From the NCBI GenBank assembly GCA_009774255.1, contig VSNK01000174.1, positions 1-12,400 of the forward strand: a stretch of DNA of 12,400 nucleotides, given 5' to 3'. Source of the stretch: Faecalicatena sp. GTDB taxonomy: Bacteria; Bacillota; Clostridia; Lachnospirales; Lachnospiraceae. A program made the translations under genes and the position numbers. How positions within the stretch are numbered: position 1 is the stretch's first letter; every line of letters begins with the position of its first letter. This document shows, in pieces, positions 6,306-12,400 of this stretch. The notes under the pieces are model-generated. The model had not been told where the DNA came from. It did no database searches and worked only from the letters and a program-made list of their open reading frames with translations.

Positions 6306-6421
6306 GGCCTGAAACCAGACCATAGGAAAGGGGGAATGATCAATGCATATAAGAGACCGCCCGAAAGGCATATTGAACGGAACAAATAGTATCAACAAAT
6401 TTACCGGAAAAGGAGAGGTTC

Positions 6422-9400
6422 ATGATCAGAAAGAAAAAGAGAAGAATTTTAGCAGGTTTACTGGCAATTACAATCTTATTCGGCACGTTCATTTCGGAAA
6501 GCGGGACGGCGCTGGCAGCGGATACCGCAATGGAAACGCAAAAAACCGTGGGAACGGAGGCGGACACAAAAGATAACATGGAGGCACGGAGCGAATCGGA
6601 AACAGAGCATTGGGCTGCGGCTGAGGATATCACGATCCTTCAGGGAGACCCTTTTGACATTGAAAATGATACCACCGGAATCCATGCAGGGGAAGAGGAG
6701 AAAATCACTCTGAAAGAAGCAAAGGATGACGCCGGAAATGCATTCTGTACAGATGTGCCGGGCACTTATCATTGCGTTTACCAGGTGACGCCTGTCAGGG
6801 GAGATTCCTATGAGGTGGCAAGGAAGGTCATGGTGAAAGCACGGGAAGCAGAAACCAGAACTGAGGATGGCAGATCGGATTCCGGCCAGGATGAAGGAGA
6901 AGAGTCTGGCGACGGGGAAAGCGACCCGGCAAAAGAAAATTCAGCGGGAGAAGATGTGGAGCTGGCTGCATTTGGGGTGGAAGAGGGAGTTTTATTCTCT
7001 GTAGTGCCGGCCTATATGTCTGCAAGGGCGGGAGGAAACGTATCCCTGGTAAGAGGGGCGGATATTTATTATCCAGCGGACTTGGGAAACTATTCCACCT
7101 GCTATTTTTATGTAAATGGGAAGATCGCATACTGCATCCAGTCCCATCTGGAGACCCCGCCGGACTCGGATTATGTGGCAAATGTATATGAGTCAAATAC
7201 GAATCTGCAGAAAGTCCTTTACTATGGATATGGTGGCCCCGGGGATGTGTCCGCGTCCTTTCTGGGAGGCTACAGTGACGATCTGCGGTATCTCCTGACC
7301 CATCTGGCAGCTTCGTATGCTTACGCAGGAGATGCCGGGGCATTTACCGGATGTACTGAAGCCGGCCTGCAGCAGTACCGTGTCCGGGATTATATTAATT
7401 ACCTGTTCGGTCTGGAAGCACCGCCGTCAGCGGCAATTTCGCTTTCCTCATCCAGTGAAAAGGCTTATATGGATGGAGAACAGCAGAGAACCGGGACGAT
7501 CACGCTGAGTGGGGATCACCGTAATTACGTGACACTGGCACTTCCGGATGGGGTTACCTGCCACGATCAGGCGGGAACAGAGAAAACAGGCGGAAACGTG
7601 AAGATTTACGGCGGGACTACCTTTTATTTTACGGCACCGAAAACCATGACAGGAACCTGGAGGAGCGGCACTTTGTCAGGACAGCTTGGCGCTCAGTGGA
7701 AAACGCTTGTGGTGAGCACGGTTGCCGGAAGCCAGGATATCGGATATGGTGATTTTTATGATGAAGGAAACGGAACGGTTTCATTTACTGTGACATGGAT
7801 GGATCTGGCCAAAGTAAGGGTAGTTAAGGAAGACGCGGCAAGCGGTGTAAAACTGGTCGGCGCAGTCTTTGGAATCTACGGTGACGCAGGGTGTACACAA
7901 TTGATTACAAAGATGCCTGCGACGGATCGGCAGGGTGTGTCTGAGGCAGAAATCGTAAAGACCCAGGATACAGTCTATCTGAAAGAAATCACTGTGCCTG
8001 CCGGATACAGGCTCAATACAAGGGCCTATAATGTGAAGCTCGTTTCCGGGGGTATGCAGACAGTAACCGTGGCAAATGAAGAGCAGAAGGGGAAGATCAC
8101 GATCCGGAAAACCGGAGGAGTACTGACAGGAGTGACAGGTGAAGCTGGCAGTATTTCCTTTCAATATTCCGACCGGGCATTTCCGAACGCAAAGTATGCC
8201 GTCTATGCGGCGGAAGAAATCTGCAGCCAGGACGGGCAGACGAAGATTTACAGTGCCGGGGAACTGGCAGAAAAGGTGGAGACAAAGGCGGACGGAAGTA
8301 TTACATCCGGCCTGCTCCCTCTTGGGACATATAAAGTAGTGGAACAGAAAGCCCCGGAAAATCTGACTATCGGAAAGACAGAGGGGGAGCGGACACATGT
8401 AGTGAAGCTCAGCTATGCAGGGCAGACTGCAGAAATAGCACAGGGTGAGACAAGCTACAAAAATGAACGGCCGCAGGCGGAGGTTTCGGCTGTGAAAAAA
8501 TCGGAAAACGATGGCGCTAAACTTCAGGGCGCTGTGTTCGGACTGTATGCGGCGGAGGACATCACAGGGCAGGATGGCAGTGTGTTGGTAATGAGGGGAA
8601 CTCTGATTGAAACAGCCATTTCAGACCAAGAGGGAAAAGCAGCATTTCATGCAGACATCCCTATTGGATTCCATTACAGCATTCGGGAGATTCAGGCTCC
8701 GGAATCCTATTATATGAGTGATCAGGAGTATGGATTCCATTATGCGTATGCGGATGATACAACATATACCTATACTTTTTCCCAGGAATTTTCAAATAAG
8801 GAAGTACGGGGAGAGATTCATGTAAAAAAGATTGATAAAGACACTCAAGATTCCGTTCCACAGGGGGATGCGGATCTGAACGGGGCAGTATACGGTTTAT
8901 ATGCGGCTGCAGATATTTCCCATCCAAATCAGAAAGATGGCATTCTCTATAGTACGGACGAGCTGATTACACAGGGTTCTATTGAAAATGGGATTTTAGA
9001 TTTTCGGAATCTGTATCTGGGGAATTATTACATCCGGGAAATTTCAGCCCCCGAGGGGTATCTTCTGGATGAAACCAGATATCCGGTCGAACTGGCATAT
9101 GAAGGCCAGGAAGTGGAGGTTGTACATCAGGATGTGACGGTTGCCGAGACTGTAAAAAAACAGTCATTTCAATTGATCAAGATTGATGAAGACGGAAAAC
9201 AGACAGAAACAAACCTGGTGAAGGGAGCCGGATTCCAGATCTATCTAATCAGCGCCCTGAGTGCTGTTCAGGATGGAAGCCTGAAACCAAAGGAGGGTGC
9301 CAGCTTTGCGGCGGAGGATTTCATCGGCTATGATTACAGCAAGGAAGAGACGGCTTCTTATTATGAGAATGGCGAAAAGATCCAGACCGGGGAATTATTT

Positions 9401-11800
9401 ACGGATGAAAATGGTTATCTGCGTTCGCCGGAGCTGCCCTTTGGGGATTATGTGGTATTTGAGTCCACCACACCGGAAAACTTGAATACCATCCATCCGT
9501 TCCTTGTGCGGATTACGGAGGACAGCCGGGAGCCCCAGGCATGGAGGGTATTTGACGACCGGCTCTTCCAGTTTTTCTTTAAGATAAAAAAGAAAGACGA
9601 ACAGACCAATGCAGACGTGCTGGAAAATAGCGCAAGCTACCAGATCTACGATGTGAAAAACGAGAAATATGTGACGATGGAGACCCGGTATCCGAAACAG
9701 GAAACCGTGGATACGTTCCAGACAAATGAAGAAGGATACCTGCAGACACCGGAAAAGCTGAGGGCAGGAACCTACCGGATTGAGGAAGTAGAGGCTCCGG
9801 ATGTTTATGTGCAGAATGGATATGAGAATGCCCTGGTGAAAGAAGGGGAAAATATTCCCTTGAATGAAGCGGCAATGGGAGGAACCTATGAGGATGCGGC
9901 CAGGTCTGCGGTCACGGTCAATGTGGAATCCAATACTGCCCATGAGGTGGAGGAAGGTACTGGGGAATATATCGTGGTAGTCAATCAGGAAAATGATGAA
10001 GCGGTAGGCAGCCTGACCCTGATCAAGACCGGGGAACGGATTGCCGGAGCATCTAAGGTTGAGGACAATTTTCTCACAAAGCTGAAAAACCGGGCAGTAT
10101 CTGCCGTCAATCAGGTGGCAGACATTATCATTGGGGAAGAGCCATTTGAAAAAGAAACCGGATATGCGTTCCAGTATGAGACAGGAACGATAGAGGGCGC
10201 TGAATTTTCTGTTTATGCGGGAGAAATCATTTATACTCTGGACGGGCAGAAGGATGCGGAAGGGAACCGGCTGATCAGATATGAAAAGGACGCATTGGTA
10301 GCGGAGCTTGTGACAGATGCGGAAGGAAAGGCGGTTCTGAATAATCTGCCGGTAGGCTCCTATTATCTGCGGGAGACGAAAGCGGGCCTCAACTGCGTGC
10401 TTGACCCGGAGAAAAAGGAATTCGAAATTTCTTATCAGGGACAGGAAGTGGCAGTTGACTATGTGGATCTGGAAGTCGTGAACGAACGGCAGAAGATCCG
10501 GGTGGAGCTTCTGAAAAAATCGTCTGCTACGGGGGAACCGCTTGAAGGCGCGCTTTTTGGGCTGTATGCGCAGGAAGATATTTTAAATGCAGCCGGCGAA
10601 GTGCTTGTTCCGGCCGGGGAACTGATTCGGTCGGCAAAGAGTAATGAAGAGGGAAAGGTTCTCTTTGATGTGGATTTGCCCCATGGAAAATACGAGGTGA
10701 GGGAACTGGAGCCCCTTCCGGGTTATCTTCCCAATGAAGAAACCTATCCCGTGGATGCATCTTACACAGATCAGGAGCTTACAGAAATCTTTGTGGAGAG
10801 GGAGATCGAGAACCAGCCTACTGTTACGGAGTTTACAAAAATAGATTTAACAGGAGGGCAGGAAATTGAGGGTGCGAAGATGCAGATTATAAAAGACGGC
10901 AAGGTGGTAGAGGAATGGATCTCTGCCAAAGAACCCCATACCGTTTATGCGCTGGAGCCGGGGGATTATGTCCTGCACGAGGAGGAAGCTCCCACTGCGG
11001 ATGGCTACGTCCGGGCGGAAGATGTGAAATTTACCGTGGAAGAGACCGGAGAAGTGCAGAAGGTGGAAATGAAAGATGACCATACCAGGGTGTCTGTCAG
11101 CAAAGTGGATATTACGGATGAAGAGGAAATTGAAGGTGCTAAAATCCAGATCCTGAATAAAGATGGGGAGATTGTGGAAGAGTGGATTTCCGAAAAGGAA
11201 CCGCATATGATTGAGTATCTTCCGGTAGGGGATTATGTCCTTCATGAAGAAGCTGCGCCGGAGGGATATGTGGTTGTCTCGGATGTGGAGTTTACCGTGG
11301 GAGAGACCGGGGAGATCCAGAAGGTGCAGATGAAGGATGAGCGGCCGATGGGACGCCTGTGTGTAAACAAGACAGATGCAGAAAATGGAGCGGTTTTGCA
11401 GGGCGTGGAGTTTGAAATCCGTAATAAAGTGACCGGAGAAGCGGCAGGAACACTTGTGACAGATAAGGATGGCCGGGCAGAAAGCGAATTGCTTCCGATT
11501 GCGGTATATGAGGGCGGAAAGATGATTGAGCCAATTCTGTATGTGCTGACAGAAACAAAGCCGCTGGATGGTTATGAGAAATACGGAAAGGAAGAGGAAG
11601 TTGTTTTCGAGTATCAGAATGACCAGACACCGGTGATTGAGGTACTGAAACAAATCCAGAATACGAGAAAACCGGGAGTGACACCGAAGAAGCCAGCTCC
11701 TAAGACCGGGGATGTGGCCAGAATCTGGATTCCGATTGTATTGGCATTGCTCTCAATTGCAGGGATGATCGGCGTTGTTGTATGGAGGAGGAAAAGATAG
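6422..11800 (+). CDS. Large LPXTG-type surface adhesin with thioester-like and multiple SpaA/Cna-B domains
   Basis: A 1792-residue wall-anchored protein, probably an adhesin binding host or bacterial partners. The start follows AAAGGAGAGG. Residues 1-33 are a Sec signal (basic start, hydrophobic core, ALA-A cut). About 60-135 is an Ig-like domain (ILQGDPFD ... PGTYHCVYQV). About 215-330 resembles a thioester domain: Cys238 in AYCIQ, an ILYYGYGG-like stretch, then LLTHLAASYAY. About 464-1750 contains some eleven SpaA/Cna-B domains with repeated GAVFGLYAAEDI, YYIREI-APEGY and terminal NE/NK/NQ motifs, typical of self-forming Lys-Asn isopeptide bonds. Rough starts are 464, 557, 686, 799, 915, 1049, 1194, 1358, 1467, 1557 and 1645. 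The sections at 915-1190 recall a conserved surface-protein segment of Lachnospiraceae. APKTG at 1759-1763 replaces the usual LPXTG, followed by a membrane helix (about 1766-1787) and RRKR. No sortase gene is in the window. A short ORF follows within 3 bases. Confidence 0.95.
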   Translation: MIRKKKRRILAGLLAITILFGTFISESGTALAADTAMETQKTVGTEADTKDNMEARSESETEHWAAAEDITILQGDPFDIENDTTGIHAGEEEKITLKEAKDDAGNAFCTDVPGTYHCVYQVTPVRGDSYEVARKVMVKAREAETRTEDGRSDSGQDEGEESGDGESDPAKENSAGEDVELAAFGVEEGVLFSVVPAYMSARAGGNVSLVRGADIYYPADLGNYSTCYFYVNGKIAYCIQSHLETPPDSDYVANVYESNTNLQKVLYYGYGGPGDVSASFLGGYSDDLRYLLTHLAASYAYAGDAGAFTGCTEAGLQQYRVRDYINYLFGLEAPPSAAISLSSSSEKAYMDGEQQRTGTITLSGDHRNYVTLALPDGVTCHDQAGTEKTGGNVKIYGGTTFYFTAPKTMTGTWRSGTLSGQLGAQWKTLVVSTVAGSQDIGYGDFYDEGNGTVSFTVTWMDLAKVRVVKEDAASGVKLVGAVFGIYGDAGCTQLITKMPATDRQGVSEAEIVKTQDTVYLKEITVPAGYRLNTRAYNVKLVSGGMQTVTVANEEQKGKITIRKTGGVLTGVTGEAGSISFQYSDRAFPNAKYAVYAAEEICSQDGQTKIYSAGELAEKVETKADGSITSGLLPLGTYKVVEQKAPENLTIGKTEGERTHVVKLSYAGQTAEIAQGETSYKNERPQAEVSAVKKSENDGAKLQGAVFGLYAAEDITGQDGSVLVMRGTLIETAISDQEGKAAFHADIPIGFHYSIREIQAPESYYMSDQEYGFHYAYADDTTYTYTFSQEFSNKEVRGEIHVKKIDKDTQDSVPQGDADLNGAVYGLYAAADISHPNQKDGILYSTDELITQGSIENGILDFRNLYLGNYYIREISAPEGYLLDETRYPVELAYEGQEVEVVHQDVTVAETVKKQSFQLIKIDEDGKQTETNLVKGAGFQIYLISALSAVQDGSLKPKEGASFAAEDFIGYDYSKEETASYYENGEKIQTGELFTDENGYLRSPELPFGDYVVFESTTPENLNTIHPFLVRITEDSREPQAWRVFDDRLFQFFFKIKKKDEQTNADVLENSASYQIYDVKNEKYVTMETRYPKQETVDTFQTNEEGYLQTPEKLRAGTYRIEEVEAPDVYVQNGYENALVKEGENIPLNEAAMGGTYEDAARSAVTVNVESNTAHEVEEGTGEYIVVVNQENDEAVGSLTLIKTGERIAGASKVEDNFLTKLKNRAVSAVNQVADIIIGEEPFEKETGYAFQYETGTIEGAEFSVYAGEIIYTLDGQKDAEGNRLIRYEKDALVAELVTDAEGKAVLNNLPVGSYYLRETKAGLNCVLDPEKKEFEISYQGQEVAVDYVDLEVVNERQKIRVELLKKSSATGEPLEGALFGLYAQEDILNAAGEVLVPAGELIRSAKSNEEGKVLFDVDLPHGKYEVRELEPLPGYLPNEETYPVDASYTDQELTEIFVEREIENQPTVTEFTKIDLTGGQEIEGAKMQIIKDGKVVEEWISAKEPHTVYALEPGDYVLHEEEAPTADGYVRAEDVKFTVEETGEVQKVEMKDDHTRVSVSKVDITDEEEIEGAKIQILNKDGEIVEEWISEKEPHMIEYLPVGDYVLHEEAAPEGYVVVSDVEFTVGETGEIQKVQMKDERPMGRLCVNKTDAENGAVLQGVEFEIRNKVTGEAAGTLVTDKDGRAESELLPIAVYEGGKMIEPILYVLTETKPLDGYEKYGKEEEVVFEYQNDQTPVIEVLKQIQNTRKPGVTPKKPAPKTGDVARIWIPIVLALLSIAGMIGVVVWRRKR
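10829..11341 (+). repeat. Tandem pair of related Cna-B repeats in the adhesin
   Basis: Two consecutive units of roughly 265 bases (residues about 1470-1553 and 1558-1640) share EIEGAK-QI, VVEEWIS or IVEEWIS, KEPH, GDYVLHEE-AP, GYV, FTV-ETGE-QKV and MKD. They are diverged copies, not identical, so an old duplication within the gene is likely. Each keeps Lys, Glu and Asp at matching positions (K1473, E1520, D1552 and K1561, E1609, D1639). Confidence 0.8.
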
Positions 11801-11802
11801 AT

Positions 11803-11913
11803 ATGAGTAATCATTCTTTTAGGCTTTTTGGGTCTGATTTCCGTAGCACTGCTACAGGTGACATTAGTATTCGTTCGGCTGTGCGCTGTACTGCACAGTA
11901 TCTGAGCCAATAA
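11803..11913 (+). CDS. Possible 36-residue small protein after the adhesin
   Basis: An ATG at 11803, two bases after the adhesin stop, opens a 36-codon frame ending with TAA at 11911. A ribosome-site-like GGAGGAGGAAAAG (11784-11796) lies inside the end of the adhesin gene at suitable spacing. The product starts MSNHSFRLFGSDFRS and contains SIRSAVRCTAQYL, so it is soluble and mixed in character with one Cys. I do not recognise it with confidence. The start signals and tight spacing suggest that it is cotranslated with the adhesin. It could also be the truncated start of a longer gene, since the frame ends abruptly in a structured region. Confidence 0.45.
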   Translation: MSNHSFRLFGSDFRSTATGDISIRSAVRCTAQYLSQ

Positions 11914-11985
11914 AGTAACTTGGAACTGGCATCCAGCCCTTCGCCGAGGCGGCTATACCAATGGGCTGGATGCAGTACAATTTTT
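11887..11985 (+). terminator. Structured RNA element, likely terminator between convergent genes
   Basis: GCATCCAGCCC (11929-11939) pairs perfectly with GGGCTGGATGC (11963-11973). Inside the loop GCCG (11943-11946) pairs with CGGC (11950-11953). In addition TGTACTGCA (11887-11895), within the small ORF, is the exact complement of TGCAGTACA (11971-11979). That outer stem shares three bases with the main one. Five T follow at 11981-11985. A terminator for the adhesin transcript is the simplest reading, but the layered structure is richer than a plain terminator. The gap 11914-12040 holds no other feature I can support. Confidence 0.6.
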
Positions 11986-12040
11986 ATATACGCTATTAGC
12001 TTTCTGAAAAAATACGCCTATCGAGTTACATTCTAAATCA

Positions 12041-12346
12041 TTACAGCAATGCCAGTTTTTTCAACCTTCTTTTAAGTATCAAAAAATTTATGTATTTAAA
12101 CGGATTCTCAAAAATATCTTTTATATTAATCGGATAGACAATTTGATACTGAACGTGATGGCTTACACACCATCGGCATAAGCTTGTAGTAGTGAAATTT
12201 TTTGCACCAAAACCGCTTGCAAGATAAGCAAGTTGTTGTTCTTCCCATTTATCGTAAGAAGCCACGACAATCGGATAATTTAAATTTTCTGTAAAGAAAT
12301 GCAGTCCTTTCAGCCCTTCTTTCTTGAATTTCAATATTTGTTTCAT
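12041..12346 (-). CDS. AT-rich hypothetical protein of 101 residues
   Basis: On the minus strand an ATG at 12346 lies just downstream of an AAGGAG ribosome site (about 12353-12358). An in-frame GTG six codons further upstream would bury that site, so I choose the ATG. The product starts MKQILKFKKEGLKGLHFF, with a central YDKWEEQQLAYLASGFGA segment, a CRWC pair followed by VSHH, and a basic hydrophobic C-terminus (FKYINFLILKRRLKKL). It has no signal peptide or clear membrane span. CRWC plus His-His might bind metal, but this is a guess. One 60-base line (12061-12120) counts 22% GC, far below the rest, suggesting recent transfer or a foreign segment. It converges on the adhesin. I recognise no family. 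Confidence 0.6.
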   Translation of the reverse strand: MKQILKFKKEGLKGLHFFTENLNYPIVVASYDKWEEQQLAYLASGFGAKNFTTTSLCRWCVSHHVQYQIVYPINIKDIFENPFKYINFLILKRRLKKLALL

Positions 12347-12367
12347 GATACTCCTTCCCACCACAGA

Positions 12368-12397
12368 TAAGCGCCATGCTTACTTCTTTTAATAATA
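12368..12397 (-). promoter_or_regulatory. Possible promoter and operator-like repeat of the minus-strand gene
   Basis: Read on the minus strand, TATTAT (12397-12392) is a plausible -10 for the gene starting at 12346; any -35 would lie outside the window. Just downstream an inverted repeat, TAAGC (12368-12372) with GCTTA (12378-12382), sits at the expected transcript start and might be an operator or a leader hairpin. This is weak, pattern-based evidence. Confidence 0.3.
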
Positions 12398-12400
12398 TAC

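Noticed and set aside
6343..6576. 77-codon plus-strand ORF starting behind a strong ribosome site (GGAAAGGGGG)
   Set aside because: It runs out of frame over the first 155 bases of the adhesin, and its Lys/Arg/Gly-rich product looks like a shifted reading of the signal peptide. The strong ribosome site is noteworthy, and a leader role cannot be excluded.
9395..9943. Minus-strand frame of 182 codons within the adhesin
   Set aside because: Antisense shadow of conserved Cna-B domains with no independent support.
10829..11341. Tandem repeats as a possible CRISPR array
   Set aside because: The units are about 265 bases, coding and diverged, which fits protein domain duplication and not short identical repeats with spacers.
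10847..11653. Long minus-strand frame of 268 codons opposite the adhesin end
   Set aside because: It lies wholly antisense to well-supported Cna-B repeats, has no family features, and its length follows from the GAA/GAG-rich composition of the plus strand.
12347..12364. GTG start six codons upstream for the minus-strand gene
   Set aside because: The AAGGAG ribosome site lies within those codons and points to the ATG at 12346.

Overview
The window looks like an accessory, mobile-element-type region from a gut Firmicute, most likely Lachnospiraceae or a related Clostridia. The basis is the strong AAGGAGG-type ribosome binding sites, roughly 50-60% GC in the core genes, clostridial-style SpaA/Cna-B surface protein architecture, and a block of phage/ICE-like DNA-processing genes. 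No integrase, relaxase, type IV secretion gene, rRNA, tRNA or CRISPR array is visible, so the assignment to an integrative conjugative element is inference from gene content.

Layout. Bases 1-206 are non-coding, with an inverted repeat, a short hairpin and a terminator/attenuator-like structure. Bases 207-488 hold three tiny overlapping ORFs with good start signals; the 45-residue one is the best supported. Next comes a same-strand block: a 372-residue protein of uncertain family (weakly DUF932-like), a 250-residue unrecognised protein, an ERF-family single-strand annealing protein with an extra C-terminal domain, and, after a 228-base hairpin-rich gap, a CHC2/Toprim-type primase-like protein. 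These suggest replication or recombination of the element's own DNA.

A MntA/HepT toxin-antitoxin pair follows (5490-6129). It has its own recognisable promoter (TTGCAT-18-TATAAT) and is more AT-rich than its neighbours, so it is probably a separately acquired stability or defence module. Two good intrinsic terminators separate it from a 1792-residue LPXTG-type surface protein (6422-11800). That protein has a Sec signal, an Ig-like domain, a variant thioester-type domain, about eleven SpaA/Cna-B domains, a sorting motif APKTG, a membrane helix and a basic tail. The last tandem Cna-B pair carries the Lys/Glu/Asp arrangement of the SpyCatcher-type intramolecular isopeptide domain. A 36-residue ORF and a structured, terminator-like element follow it. 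A very AT-rich, unrecognised 101-residue gene on the minus strand closes the window.

How the parts may fit: the early block would process or copy element DNA, HepT/MntA would favour retention or defence, and the wall-anchored adhesin would be cargo acting on host attachment or cell-cell contact. The most interesting signals are the Gln-to-His change in the thioester-like domain, the Lys-Asp isopeptide repeats, the attenuator-like hairpins in front of gene blocks, and the short coupled ORFs.
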